Notes: generated by a model not told the origin, from the sequence alone. DNA of 64,000 bases from Lutispora thermophila DSM 19022 (GCF_900142105.1 NZ_FQZS01000013.1:54395-118394), one strand, 5' to 3'. Positions 50,591 to 59,882 are shown, numbered from the stretch's first letter. Numbers and translations are program-made.

Positions 50591-51829
50591 ATGGAATTGA
50601 ATGTGGTTAAGGCAGAAGAAAAGGGATATAAAGCGCTGCTGAAGTACAAAGATTTTATTAAAATATGGGTGGGCAATACAATATCCAGATTTGGTGATGC
50701 TATAGACAGTATAGCATTTCTTTGGATGGTTTATGAGATGACTGGTTCTACTTTAATGATGGGCACCGTTATGGCGGTTAATGCAACACCTGCAGTGATT
50801 TTTGGCATGATGGCAGGAGTTTTAGTTGACAGGATGGATAAGAAAAAAGTTATGATTATAACTGACTTACTGAGAGGTATTAGCACAGCTATGATGGCAT
50901 TCCTCTATATAAGTGGCATGATTAGGCTATGGCATTTGTATGTATTCACATTTGTAAATTCATGTTGTGAGATTTTCTCAAGTCCTGCCAAAGCATCAGC
51001 TATGCAGATTTTGGTTGATAAAAAACATTATCTTACTGCTAACTCCTTGAGGCAAGCTTCATCATCGGTGGCAGAAATAGCTGGTACCGCCGTTGCAGCT
51101 ATTGTTATGGGCTATTTAGGCATAGGAGTAGCAATATTGATAGATTCTGTAACATTTTTCATATCCTCATTTACAGCAATAATTGCCAAATTAGAAGTAT
51201 CAAGCAATAGGAATACTCCTTTAAATGTTAAGCAATTTTATTGTGAATTTACTGAGGGATTAACTGTCATAAAGAGCAATGTGGTGTTATTGGTATCTTT
51301 GACAATGGTATGTCTGGTTAATCTGGTGTTGGCTCCCTTTAATGTGCTTATGCCCGAATATTCAGATAAAATACTCATGGCAGGAGAGAGGGGCATGAGC
51401 TTAATACTGATGTCATTTACCATTGGAATGGTAGCAGGTTCCCTTATTATAGGACAAATCGGACATAAGTTTAAAAAGAGTACGTTAGTGATAACTGGTT
51501 TTATAGGACTAGGTGCAGGAATGATGTTATTTGGATTTATTGACAATTTGCAGTTGGCTTGTGTTGCAGCAGTTGTTGCAGGAGCTTTTATACCTGTCAT
51601 AAGTGGCAGTGCAATGACTCTTATGCAGGAATCAACACCTTTAGATAAAATGGGAAGAGTATCTTCCACAGCCTCAACTTTATCATTACTAGGACTGCCC
51701 TTAGGTTATGCCGTATCAGGTATAATGTCATACGGTATAAATGTGCTTACCACTTTTAAGTTTGTTGGTATTTTAATTGTTCTTGTAGCAATTCCTCCGC
51801 TGTTTATAAGAGAGTTTAGGAAGGACTAA
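50591..51829 (+). CDS. MFS transporter (MFS_3, drug-efflux type)
   Basis: About 412 residues, twelve membrane segments. FIKIWVGNTISRFGDAIDSIAFLWMVYEMTG (helix 1), MMAGVLVDRMDKKKVMIITD (the DRxxKK loop, about 62) and the SSPAKASAMQILVDKKHYLTANSLRQASSSVAEIAG segment (about 130-165) are the signature of MFS_3/MefA-type transporters. Start ATG 50591 after GGAGGTTATAT. It follows the ArsR-type regulator, so a ligand-induced efflux pair is likely; substrate unknown. Confidence 0.92.
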   Translation: MELNVVKAEEKGYKALLKYKDFIKIWVGNTISRFGDAIDSIAFLWMVYEMTGSTLMMGTVMAVNATPAVIFGMMAGVLVDRMDKKKVMIITDLLRGISTAMMAFLYISGMIRLWHLYVFTFVNSCCEIFSSPAKASAMQILVDKKHYLTANSLRQASSSVAEIAGTAVAAIVMGYLGIGVAILIDSVTFFISSFTAIIAKLEVSSNRNTPLNVKQFYCEFTEGLTVIKSNVVLLVSLTMVCLVNLVLAPFNVLMPEYSDKILMAGERGMSLILMSFTIGMVAGSLIIGQIGHKFKKSTLVITGFIGLGAGMMLFGFIDNLQLACVAAVVAGAFIPVISGSAMTLMQESTPLDKMGRVSSTASTLSLLGLPLGYAVSGIMSYGINVLTTFKFVGILIVLVAIPPLFIREFRKD

Positions 51830-51886
51830 TTGCCAGGGATTAATCATTTATAGTGTATTATGCGAATCTCTGCTATAATTAGAAGC

Positions 51887-51895
51887 GGGGGGGGG
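51887..51895 (+). promoter_or_regulatory. Run of nine G acting as ribosome binding site
   Basis: AGC followed by nine G then ATGCTCATG: the G run sits where the Shine-Dalgarno should be for the ATG at 51902. A TATAAT at about 51875 is a likely -10. A homopolymer of this length can slip, changing the distance between RBS and start. Confidence 0.6.
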
Positions 51896-51901
51896 ATGCT
51901 C

Positions 51902-52675
51902 ATGTATGAGAGCATAAAAAAAGAAGTAATGATAGAAAAGCACTTTGGATGTTCTATAAATGATATCGCAAAGAGTGTAATCATTAGTCCCATATGGCCT
52001 TTATCCGGTTTTATGGAGAGGGCAGAAAGAATAATCAAAGAGTTCAAAGGATGGTACAAGGGAGTAACTATGTTATATAAGGGAAAATCAGTAACTGCTA
52101 TTAGCAGCGGTATAGGTGCTCCCATGACCGGAGATTGTGTAATGGCATTAGGATATTCAGAGTGCCAGAATATACTTTTCTCAGGCTCTGCAGGAGCGAT
52201 AAACGATAAGTTGAACTTTGGCGATATTTTAGTATGCAATGATGCGGTCATAGGCGAAGGCTTTTCCAGATATCATTCTGATGACATATGCAGAGATTGT
52301 TTTGGCAATGTAGTATCAGGGAGCAGTGATTTGGCCAATGTTATATTCCAAAAAGCTGTAATAGCAGCTCATTCTTTGGGAGTATCAGCACATAGAGGCA
52401 GAGTTTTTTCAATCGACTCCATACTGGGAGAAAATAAGAGAAGCTTTGATTTTATGATAAAAAGAGGCTGCGATGCCGTTGAAATGGAAGTATCGGCAGT
52501 ATTTACAGCATCTCAAGCCATTGGGCGCAACGCTGCTGCACTTATTACCATAAGCGATTTGCCATTGAGGCAGAGAAGCCTTTTTGAAGGAATAGGAGAA
52601 GATGATCATAAGCAATATAAGGATACTGCACTGATGTTGCCGGAAATATTGTTGGAGACAGCAACAAGTATATAG
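51902..52675 (+). CDS. Nucleoside phosphorylase family protein
   Basis: About 257 residues, PNP_UDP_1 fold. ITAISSGIGAPMTGDCVMALGYSECQNILFSGSAGAI (about 67-100) contains the phosphate-binding Gly and Ser; NFGDILVCNDAVIGEGFSRY follows; the purine/pyrimidine-site motif DAVEMEVSAVFTASQAIGRNAAALITISD (about 195-223, MExS/MExE type) is present. It would cleave a nucleoside with phosphate, but the base specificity is not readable. The N-terminal 50 residues are more divergent. Start assigned to ATG 51902 (ATG 51896 also possible), since the G9 run is the only ribosome binding site. Co-directional with the FAH-type gene 14 bases on. Confidence 0.87.
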   Translation: MYESIKKEVMIEKHFGCSINDIAKSVIISPIWPLSGFMERAERIIKEFKGWYKGVTMLYKGKSVTAISSGIGAPMTGDCVMALGYSECQNILFSGSAGAINDKLNFGDILVCNDAVIGEGFSRYHSDDICRDCFGNVVSGSSDLANVIFQKAVIAAHSLGVSAHRGRVFSIDSILGENKRSFDFMIKRGCDAVEMEVSAVFTASQAIGRNAAALITISDLPLRQRSLFEGIGEDDHKQYKDTALMLPEILLETATSI

Positions 52676-52689
52676 GGAGGAAATGCATT

Positions 52690-53442
52690 ATGAACTTTAT
52701 AAGATTCATGAAAGATGATTTTGTGTCATATGGTTCATTGGAGGGGAACACAGTAAATGTCATACATGGTGATATATTCGAGAGTTTTGAGGTGACAGAT
52801 TCTTTCTATGATGTTTCTGAGATAGATTTTCTGACCCCTTGCATGCCTTCCAAAATAATATGTGTAGGTTTAAACTACAGATCCCATGCCAAGGAAATGA
52901 ACATGCCGCTCCCTGAAGAACCTGTATTGTTCCTAAAACCACCTACGTCTGCATTGGCCCATGGAGGAGAAATAATTAGGCCTGAAATGTCAAAACAAGT
53001 TGAATTTGAGGCTGAGTTAGGCCTGGTAATAGGAAAAACGGGTAAGAACATTAAACCTGAAGAAGCATATAATTATATATTAGGTGCAACATGTTTCAAT
53101 GATGTGACTGCCAGAGATCTGCAAAAAAAAGATGGACAATGGACTAGGGCAAAATCCTTTGATACCTTTGCACCCTTTGGTCCAAGCATTGTTACTGATT
53201 TGAATTATGATAATCTGGATATAGAGCTGTTGTTGAACGGAGAAGCCAGGCAAAAATCCAACACATCGGATTTCATATTCAATGTAGGTGAGATGGTAAG
53301 CTTTATAAGCAAAATAATGACACTATATCCTGGAGATGTAATTGCTACAGGCACTCCTTCAGGCGTAGGTCGACTCAATAGTGGTGATATAGTAGAGGTG
53401 AGAATAGAGAAAGTAGGGACACTGAAGAATTATGTACGCTAG
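52690..53442 (+). CDS. Fumarylacetoacetate hydrolase family protein
   Basis: 250 residues, FAH fold. Short N-terminal region, then CVGLNYRSHAKEMNMPLPEEPVLFLKPPTSALAHGG (about 58-92), the metal-binding FEAELGLVIGKTGKNI (Glu-x-Glu, about 100-105), ATCFNDVTARDLQKKDGQWTRAKSFDTFAPFGPSI (about 137-170) and VIATGTPSGVG (about 220). These are the residues of acylpyruvase/2-hydroxyhepta-2,4-diene-1,7-dioate isomerase-like enzymes, which hydrolyse or isomerise C-C bonds of acylpyruvates. Single-domain FAHD1-like size. GGAGG precedes the ATG. Confidence 0.93.
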   Translation: MNFIRFMKDDFVSYGSLEGNTVNVIHGDIFESFEVTDSFYDVSEIDFLTPCMPSKIICVGLNYRSHAKEMNMPLPEEPVLFLKPPTSALAHGGEIIRPEMSKQVEFEAELGLVIGKTGKNIKPEEAYNYILGATCFNDVTARDLQKKDGQWTRAKSFDTFAPFGPSIVTDLNYDNLDIELLLNGEARQKSNTSDFIFNVGEMVSFISKIMTLYPGDVIATGTPSGVGRLNSGDIVEVRIEKVGTLKNYVR

Positions 53443-53512
53443 TAATGTAAAAAAATTTAAAATGTGATATAATTATGCTTAATTAATCGTATTTTTAAGG
53501 GAGCGTATTATA

Positions 53513-54433
53513 ATGAGTGCCTTGAGGTCAAATTATATTAAAACCTTTGCAGATGAAATTTCTCATCTATACTATATTTTTTTTAAACGCTATCCGGTTT
53601 TTAAGCTGTTCATTTCCAATATACTGTTTCATTCTTCTGGTAACTTCGGGCTGTCCATTGTTGAAAACGATGTAATTATAGGAAACTATACCATTTATAA
53701 TACCAATGAGGGAAACATAGTAAAAGAAGGCTTAGACAACAAGGTAAGCGTGAGATTTAAAGTGCAAAAATCTATCTTTGATGATGTAATGAATAATAAA
53801 AGCCTATATGCATCTAAACCATATAAGCTTCTCAAGTTTGTGCCTGCCCTTTTATCTTCTGTTCAGATAGTTAAGAAGCGTTCGGTGGAGAAGTATCTAA
53901 GGGGAAACAAAGTAATACTAAGGCAAGGCTGTGAGAAGGATTTATTTTATCTTCATAATTGGTACAATGATAAAGAACTTAATAAATTGGCAGGATGGAC
54001 AGAAGGGAAGATTGGAACAGCTCAATTGAGGATGAATCTTTTGAAAGGTTTTGGATATGATCCTATGAACCTCATTATTGAAACAATAGATGGAGGGAAA
54101 CCTATAGGCACTATACAGTTATATGATTTCAATGAAACAGACCAAAGCTGTAAACTTGGCATACGAATAGGAGACAGGGATTATTGGGGAAAGGGCTATG
54201 GTGAGGATGCAATAAAAGCCTTGCTGAGGTATGCATTTTATGAGCTGGACATATTCAGAGTATCATTGAAGCTTTATGAGTATAATGAGAGAGCTTCAAG
54301 ATGTTATTTGAAATGCGGATTTAAATATGAAGGAAGGACTAGAAAATCAGCGTATATTGATGGAAAATTCTATGATGAGATCCTTATGGGAGCATTAAAA
54401 AGCGAATTTATAAGCCAATTTGATAAAGACTGA
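53513..54433 (+). CDS. Acetyltransferase with N-terminal extension
   Basis: 306 residues in two parts. The N-terminal half (about 1-125) is helical then beta, SRP-independent and not recognised; strands such as FGLSIVENDVIIGNYTIYN may be an SCP2-like or sterol-carrier type domain. The C-terminal half (about 130-300) is a GNAT domain of the RimJ/RimL class: VILRQGCEKDLFYLHNWYND, the acetyl-CoA loop IGDRDYWGKGYGEDAIKALL (about 222), and LYEYNERASRCYLKCGFKYEGRTR. Such fusions occur in Clostridia with unknown substrate. Followed by a terminator. Confidence 0.83.
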   Translation: MSALRSNYIKTFADEISHLYYIFFKRYPVFKLFISNILFHSSGNFGLSIVENDVIIGNYTIYNTNEGNIVKEGLDNKVSVRFKVQKSIFDDVMNNKSLYASKPYKLLKFVPALLSSVQIVKKRSVEKYLRGNKVILRQGCEKDLFYLHNWYNDKELNKLAGWTEGKIGTAQLRMNLLKGFGYDPMNLIIETIDGGKPIGTIQLYDFNETDQSCKLGIRIGDRDYWGKGYGEDAIKALLRYAFYELDIFRVSLKLYEYNERASRCYLKCGFKYEGRTRKSAYIDGKFYDEILMGALKSEFISQFDKD

Positions 54434-54435
54434 AG

Positions 54436-54466
54436 AAAACTCAGGCCTATTGGGCGCCTGAGTTTT
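54436..54466. terminator. Terminator after the acetyltransferase
   Basis: AAAACTCAGGC (54436-54446) and GCCTGAGTTTT (54456-54466): an 11-bp stem with a nine-base loop, giving U-tracts on both strands for the convergent genes. Confidence 0.88.
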
Positions 54467-54471
54467 GTATA

Positions 54472-54645
54472 TTACTTTCTCATGTCTATCATGTCTTGTA
54501 TTGTATCTTTGATTCTAAAGAAGGCATTTCTACCGGTTCTGGATAGTTTTTTTCTTATTCTTCCATTAAACATGGGCAGCAATACTAAGCCGCCGATGGC
54601 TCCCATGGCACCCATTCGCATTGTGTTGCGTCTTTTTTGGAGCAT
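54472..54645 (-). CDS. Small basic membrane-associated protein
   Basis: About 57 residues from the ATG at 54645, which has AAGGAAGTGA upstream. Very basic N-terminus (LQKRRNTMRM), one glycine-rich hydrophobic segment (GAMGAIGGLVLLPMF), then a basic amphipathic helix (RIRKKLSRTGRNAFFRIKDT). The pattern resembles small YtxH/DUF3918-type proteins; no family is firmly recognised. Confidence 0.6.
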   Translation of the reverse strand: MLQKRRNTMRMGAMGAIGGLVLLPMFNGRIRKKLSRTGRNAFFRIKDTIQDMIDMRK

Positions 54646-54961
54646 AAAAATCACTTCCTTTCAGATTTAAATCTGATTTGTTCAATATTTAGCTTGCGTT
54701 TTTTTTATGTAATTAAAACATGCAAATTGTAGAATTTATTTTAAGCTTTGAAATGCCATTTATTTGGTTGATAGAGATATGTATTGATTTCAATAGCATT
54801 AGTCGAAAATAGAAGGATTATGAAATTTTTTATAGAAATATAGTTTAATTATGATTTATTATATAATAGAGCATGTTTTTTTACACAATGAACATGCAGG
54901 GGGGACTTCCACTGACGTTAAAAAAAGACAGCATCAATTTTAATATAATTAAGGTGATTGT
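54646..54961. other. Intergenic region upstream of the FtsA-like gene
   Basis: AT-rich, no gene seen. ATTATATAATAG at about 54855 is a probable -10 region for the ftsA-like operon; a run of six G occurs at 54899-54904. AAGGTGATTGT gives the ribosome binding site for 54962. Confidence 0.5.
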
Positions 54962-56701
54962 ATGGGAAAAGAAGAATTGTTTTTTTCTCTGGATATTGGT
55001 ACAAGGACAGTGGTAGCAATAGTTGGAGTTTTTCACGGTGATGTATTTGAAATACTTGATTTTGAGGTTGAAGAACATAAAAAAAGGGCTATGTTAGATG
55101 GACAAGTGCATGATATCAGTCTTGTAACTGAAGCAGTGAAAAATGTCAAGAAAAAGCTGGAAGCAAGATTGGGTGCTAAGCTGGAGAAGGTTTCTATAGC
55201 CGCTGCAGGAAGAAGCCTTAGAACATGTAAAGTAGGGGTTGAACGAGATATTGATTCCCTTGCATACATCGATGGGGATATGATAGCAAGTCTTGAAATC
55301 GAAGCAATTCAAAAGGCTCAAAAAGAGATGAAAGAGTTGGATAGCGTTGAAAATGAAGAATATTATTGCGTAGGTTATGCTGTCACAAATTATTTTCTAA
55401 ATCACTCTGTTATAGGAAATCTGGAAGGACAACGAGGGAAGAGTATGGGTGTGGAAGTTATAGCCACCTTCTTGCCCAAAACTGTAGTAGACAGTCTCCA
55501 GACAGTTATAAAGCAGGCTGGTCTGACTGTATATAATATGACTCTGGAGCCTATAGCTGCTATGGATGTTGCCATACAGGATAATATCAGGCTTCTTAAC
55601 ATAGCTTTGGTAGATATAGGAGCCGGAACATCGGATATTGCCTTGACGAAGGATGGAACCATATTTGCATTTGCAATGGTTCCTATTGCGGGAGATGAGA
55701 TTACAGAGAAAATAGCTGAAAGCTTTTTGCTGGATTTCAATACCGCAGAGAAGGTAAAGCTTAGCTTATCAAAAAAGAAAAGTATAAAGTTTAAGGATAT
55801 AATGGGCATTAAGCATCAAGTTGAGGCGGAAGAGATAATTAAAGCTATAGAACCTGCTGTAAGAGATTTGTCAGAGCAAATATGCAGTAAAATAATTGAA
55901 TATAATGGCAAGGCACCTAGCGCTGTTTTCCTTATCGGAGGAGGGAGTTGTACCCCAAAGCTGGCAGATTATATTGCAGAAAATTTAGGACTTCAAAAGG
56001 ACAGGGTGGGTGTAAGAAAAACCGATATAATAAAGGGAGTTATTTTTGATTCCAAAAAGATATGGGGCCCTGAATTTATAACACCCATTGGTATTGGAGT
56101 ATCTGCCAATAAAATAAAGAAGAACGACTTTATACATGTAGTTATCAATGATAGACCTGTAAAGCTTTTAAATACAGGTAGGATTACCGTTGCTGATGTG
56201 CTTGTATTCATTGGATTTAATCCAAGGTTGTTAATAGGTTCTAAAGGGAAGGATCTGCATTTCACCATAAATGGAAAGCAGCAAGTAGTGAAAGGAAAAG
56301 GGGGAGAACCTGCCGTAATATTTATTAACGATGTGCAGAGCAATATAAATTCAGTATTGTCAAATGGGGATATCATAAGGATAATAAGCGCAGATGGAGG
56401 AGAAATGCCTAAAATATCCTTAAAAGAGGCAATGGCAGGGATATCCAAAAAGGTTGTAACCATAAATGGGAAGGAATATGAATTAAAAATGCATATAAAA
56501 GTAAACGGAGAAGCTATTCAGGATGGATATGAAATAATGGATGGGGACAGTATAAGCATAACTTATTCTGACACTATAGGCGAAATACTTGAAGATCTTA
56601 GAGTATCAAAAGATTCATTTTACATAACTGTTAACGGCAGAGCTGCCTCAATAAATGAGAAAATTGAAAATGGGGACAAGATAGAAATGAAAGTTAAGTA
56701 G
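54962..56701 (+). CDS. FtsA-like actin-family ATPase with C-terminal ubiquitin-fold repeats
   Basis: 579 residues. Residues about 1-385 are an FtsA/PilM-type actin fold: phosphate-1 LFFSLDIGTRTVVAIVG (about 5-21), an SHS2-like 1C insertion (SLRTCKVGVERDIDSL...), phosphate-2 IALVDIGAGTSDIALTK (about 213), and adenosine motif PSAVFLIGGGSCTPKLADYI (about 320). FtsA would normally be about 410 residues with a membrane-targeting amphipathic tail. Here the C-terminal 190 residues instead contain two or three short beta-grasp-like units (HVVINDRPVKLLNTGR..., VVTINGKEYELK..., FYITVNGRAASINEKIENGDKIEM). Function: clostridial FtsA-like cell-division or envelope protein. First gene of a region with VanW and the MoxR operon. 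Confidence 0.88.
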   Translation: MGKEELFFSLDIGTRTVVAIVGVFHGDVFEILDFEVEEHKKRAMLDGQVHDISLVTEAVKNVKKKLEARLGAKLEKVSIAAAGRSLRTCKVGVERDIDSLAYIDGDMIASLEIEAIQKAQKEMKELDSVENEEYYCVGYAVTNYFLNHSVIGNLEGQRGKSMGVEVIATFLPKTVVDSLQTVIKQAGLTVYNMTLEPIAAMDVAIQDNIRLLNIALVDIGAGTSDIALTKDGTIFAFAMVPIAGDEITEKIAESFLLDFNTAEKVKLSLSKKKSIKFKDIMGIKHQVEAEEIIKAIEPAVRDLSEQICSKIIEYNGKAPSAVFLIGGGSCTPKLADYIAENLGLQKDRVGVRKTDIIKGVIFDSKKIWGPEFITPIGIGVSANKIKKNDFIHVVINDRPVKLLNTGRITVADVLVFIGFNPRLLIGSKGKDLHFTINGKQQVVKGKGGEPAVIFINDVQSNINSVLSNGDIIRIISADGGEMPKISLKEAMAGISKKVVTINGKEYELKMHIKVNGEAIQDGYEIMDGDSISITYSDTIGEILEDLRVSKDSFYITVNGRAASINEKIENGDKIEMKVK

Positions 56702-56771
56702 GTATAATTTTTTTATTGAGAATAGAATATATATATTGCAGAGTTTGAAATGTTTTAAGGGGTGCTTGTAT

Positions 56772-58148
56772 ATGGCTAAAGGTTACAAAGGAATCATAAT
56801 CGGATTAATTTCTTTTGTCATAGCACTTATAGTCGGTTCTGCAGTTCTATTCTTATCAGGAGATAAAATTGCCCCCAATGTTTTCATAGATGGTTATGAT
56901 GTGGGAAGAATAACGATGGAAGAAGCAGCGATAGAGCTGAAAAATGCCTTTGATGATAATCTCAGCGAAGCCTATATGATATTAAAATATGGTGAAAAAA
57001 CATGGCAATTAAATTATAAGGATATAGATTATAGCTATGACTATGAAAAGGCTTTGGCTAAAGCATACAGCATAACTAGGCAAGGGAATATATTTAAAAG
57101 ATATGTTGACTCAATATTGGTAAGAATGAATAAAGTAGACATACCCATTGGATTCAGCTATAATGAGCAAAAAATAGCTAAACTCATAAGCGATATATCA
57201 AAAGAAATAGATTCGGAACCCATTGATGCCACAATAAGGCTTATTTCCGGGAAGTTTCAAATCACCGATGAAAAACTTGGAAGCAAACTGAATCAAGAAA
57301 AGGCTGTTGAAATGGTTTCTGAGGCCATTGAAAAGAAAAGCATAGCTGATATTGAACTGCCAGTGGAAGTGATAAATGCAGAAATAACAAGGGAAGATTT
57401 ATCAAACATAACAGATAAGCTTGGAGAATATGCAACCAGTTTCAATTCGGCCAATGAGTCAAGAACCTATAACATAAAGCTTGCAACCAAAAGTGTCACT
57501 GATGTCTTGGTTCGTCCGGGAGAGACTTTTTCTTTGAACAAAACTATAGGTCCAAGGCTGGCCAAATATGGATACAGAACAGCAAAAGTTATAATAAACA
57601 ATGAATATGTAGACGGCATAGGGGGAGGTGTATGTCAGGTATCCTCAACCCTATATAATGCTGCTTTGTTGGCTAATCTTAAGATTGTGGAGAGGAAGAA
57701 CCATTCTTTGCCTTCCAGTTATATAGCTATGGGTAGGGATGCCACCATATCTGGTGATTACATAGATTTTAAATTTATGAATAACACCCCGTATCCTATA
57801 TATATATATGGTGAGGTAAAGGGCAACCAGGTAAGATTCAGCATTTATGGTAAGAATGAGAATAAAGGAAGGCAAATCAAGATAAAGACAGAAATATTAA
57901 AGAAAATTGAGCCTAAGATTAAAATTATAGAAGACAGCAGCCTTCCTGTAGGTACAAGAATAGTTGAAAAGAAAGCCATACCTGGTTATGTTGTGCGCAG
58001 CTACAGAGTAATTGTGGAAAATGGTAAGGAGGTTTTAGTTGAACCTCTTTATACAGACACATATCGAGCTTCGGATGGAGTAACCAGAGTAGGTACAAAA
58101 CCTGTTTCAAGAAGTGTCGAAGAGGAAGCTAAGACAGTAGAAAATTGA
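56772..58148 (+). CDS. VanW-family protein with peptidoglycan-binding domains
   Basis: About 458 residues. Start ATG 56772 (SD AGGGGTG), earlier ATG 56736 not supported. One N-terminal membrane anchor (GIIIGLISFVIALIVGSAVLF). Two PG_binding_4-like repeats (about 40-220; GYDVGRITMEEAAIELKNAF and VEMVSEAIEKKSI) precede the VanW core (about 240-370): FNSANESRTYNIKLATKSVTDVLVRPGETFSLNKTIGPR and VDGIGGGVCQVSSTLYNAALLANLKIVERKNHSLPSSYI. A G5-like tail closes it (GTRIVEKKAIPGYVVRSYR). Despite the name, VanW is not itself vancomycin resistance. It is a cell-envelope protein. Confidence 0.92.
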   Translation: MAKGYKGIIIGLISFVIALIVGSAVLFLSGDKIAPNVFIDGYDVGRITMEEAAIELKNAFDDNLSEAYMILKYGEKTWQLNYKDIDYSYDYEKALAKAYSITRQGNIFKRYVDSILVRMNKVDIPIGFSYNEQKIAKLISDISKEIDSEPIDATIRLISGKFQITDEKLGSKLNQEKAVEMVSEAIEKKSIADIELPVEVINAEITREDLSNITDKLGEYATSFNSANESRTYNIKLATKSVTDVLVRPGETFSLNKTIGPRLAKYGYRTAKVIINNEYVDGIGGGVCQVSSTLYNAALLANLKIVERKNHSLPSSYIAMGRDATISGDYIDFKFMNNTPYPIYIYGEVKGNQVRFSIYGKNENKGRQIKIKTEILKKIEPKIKIIEDSSLPVGTRIVEKKAIPGYVVRSYRVIVENGKEVLVEPLYTDTYRASDGVTRVGTKPVSRSVEEEAKTVEN

Positions 58149-58179
58149 CATAATGGAGAAAGATAAGGAGTATGATAAG

Positions 58180-58857
58180 ATGAATAATGCTTACTATACA
58201 AAAGAAGTCACCTGCCCTATATGCATGATAAACTTCAATACAACGAAAATTAAAACAAGTGCTTTAAGGGTAGAACACAGAGATGAAGATTTTTGTGTGC
58301 ATTATGAGAATTATAACCCAATTTATTATGAAGTAATTGTTTGTCCTAGTTGTGGTTATGCTTCTACAGAGAATGCCTTCGATAATCTAAACAATAAAGA
58401 GAAGTTAGTATTGGCTGAAGCATTTGTAGGTAGGCAAATAGGGAGGAATTTTTGCGGTATAAGGACTCACAAGGATGCTTTGGACAGTTATAAAATTGCC
58501 ATATATACTGCCAATTTGATTAAGGCTAAAAACAGTTATATTGCAGGTTTGGCCTTAAAGACTGCTTGGATGTACAGATACATAAATAATGAGGAAAACG
58601 AAAAGGCTTTTCTTAATATGGCTTTGGATAATTATATAGAAGCTTTCAATAAGGAAAGATTTCCTGCAAATAACATGGACGAGCTTACTGTGATTTATCT
58701 CATAGGAGAACTATCAAGGAGATTGGGAAACTATGAAGAAGCAGTATATTGGTTCAGCAGAGTTACGAGTCATCCTGATCGAAACTCAAACATGAGAATA
58801 CAAGGTCTAGCTAGGGAACAATGGCATGCTGTTAGGGAATTAGTGAAGAAAAATTAA
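58180..58857 (+). CDS. DUF2225 family protein
   Basis: About 225 residues. N-terminal zinc-ribbon-like part: EVTCPICMINFNTTKIKTSALR (CPIC, about 10-13) and IVCPSCGYASTENAF (CPSC, about 53). A TPR-like helical remainder follows (LDSYKIAIYTANLIKAKNSYIAGLALKTAWMYRY; LGNYEEAVYWFSRVTSHPD). DUF2225 proteins are common in Clostridia and unknown in function. Start ATG 58180 (AAGGAG upstream); an earlier ATG at 58153 has no site. Located between VanW and the MoxR operon. Confidence 0.88.
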   Translation: MNNAYYTKEVTCPICMINFNTTKIKTSALRVEHRDEDFCVHYENYNPIYYEVIVCPSCGYASTENAFDNLNNKEKLVLAEAFVGRQIGRNFCGIRTHKDALDSYKIAIYTANLIKAKNSYIAGLALKTAWMYRYINNEENEKAFLNMALDNYIEAFNKERFPANNMDELTVIYLIGELSRRLGNYEEAVYWFSRVTSHPDRNSNMRIQGLAREQWHAVRELVKKN

Positions 58858-58937
58858 ACAGAATTTCACAAAAATTTCATTGAATATTATGAAAATTCCA
58901 GTTATTATGTAGCTATATAAAACTGGAGGTGAAATTT

Positions 58938-59882
58938 TTGGACTATTGCAAAAACATTCCTTTAGAATTAGTTGAAAATATAAAAAAAGCTTTTATCGGA
59001 AAAAAGACAGTTATTGAAAAAATAATCATAGCTGTATTAAGTGGAGGACATGTGCTTATAGAAGATGTTCCAGGAGTTGGAAAGACGACCTTAGTTCAAG
59101 CTGTGGCCAAGTCTCTGGGTTGCAGCTTCAAAAGGATCCAATTTACTCCTGACCTCCTCCCTTCTGATATAACAGGCATAACTGTCTATAATAACAGAAC
59201 GGGAGAATTTGAATTCAAAGAAGGTCCCATAATGGCCAATATTATTCTAGCTGATGAAATAAACCGAAGTTCACCAAAAACCCAGTCCAGTCTTTTGGAA
59301 GCTATGCAAGAGGGCCAAATAACTGTTGACGGAGTCACCTACGATCTTCCGAAGCCCTTTGTTGTGCTGGCAACTCAAAACCCCATCGAATATGAAGGAA
59401 CATTTCCATTACCTGAAGCCCAGTTAGATCGTTTTGCAATGCGCATCAAAATAGGATATCCGGATTTTAATGAAGAAAAAAGCATACTTAAACTTCAGGG
59501 CAAACCAATAGATGAAATAGAAAGCATTATCACAGATAAAGACGTGTTAAAAATCAGGGAAGAAATAAAAAAAATATATGTTGAAGATTCGGTTAAGGAT
59601 TATATCATTTCTATAGTTCAAGCTACAAGAAAACATCAAGATGTTTATCTGGGATGCAGTCCCAGGGGAAGCCTTGCCTTGCTAAATGCATGTCGTGGTT
59701 TGGCTTATATAAGAGATAGAAACTATGTGTTGCCGGATGATGTAAAGGAACTGGCCGATGTTATATTGAATCACAGAATTATATTAAAGCCAGAAGCCAA
59801 AATGAAGGGGAGAACCGTTGAAGATGTGATTTACTCCATAATCAGCTCGATACGAGTACCTCTGGTGAGCAGAAATGTTTAA
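58938..59882 (+). CDS. MoxR-family AAA+ ATPase
   Basis: About 314 residues. Walker A EDVPGVGKTTLVQAVAKSLG (about 42-61), Walker B NIILADEINRSSPKTQSSLLEAM (about 105), sensor FVVLATQNPIEYEGTFPLPEAQLDRF (about 140-165), and the lid-domain GCSPRGSLALLNACRGLAYI (about 240). This is the MoxR chaperone-like ATPase typical of MoxR-DUF58-TgpA operons, thought to assist assembly or metal insertion of envelope or secreted proteins. Start TTG 58938 (SD GGAGGTGA at 58925-58932); GTG 58929 lies in the SD. Overlaps the DUF58 gene by eight bases. Confidence 0.94.
   Translation: MDYCKNIPLELVENIKKAFIGKKTVIEKIIIAVLSGGHVLIEDVPGVGKTTLVQAVAKSLGCSFKRIQFTPDLLPSDITGITVYNNRTGEFEFKEGPIMANIILADEINRSSPKTQSSLLEAMQEGQITVDGVTYDLPKPFVVLATQNPIEYEGTFPLPEAQLDRFAMRIKIGYPDFNEEKSILKLQGKPIDEIESIITDKDVLKIREEIKKIYVEDSVKDYIISIVQATRKHQDVYLGCSPRGSLALLNACRGLAYIRDRNYVLPDDVKELADVILNHRIILKPEAKMKGRTVEDVIYSIISSIRVPLVSRNV

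Noticed and set aside
56772..58148. Vancomycin resistance (VanW)
   Set aside because: VanW-family proteins are common envelope proteins in Clostridia; no vanHAX genes are present.
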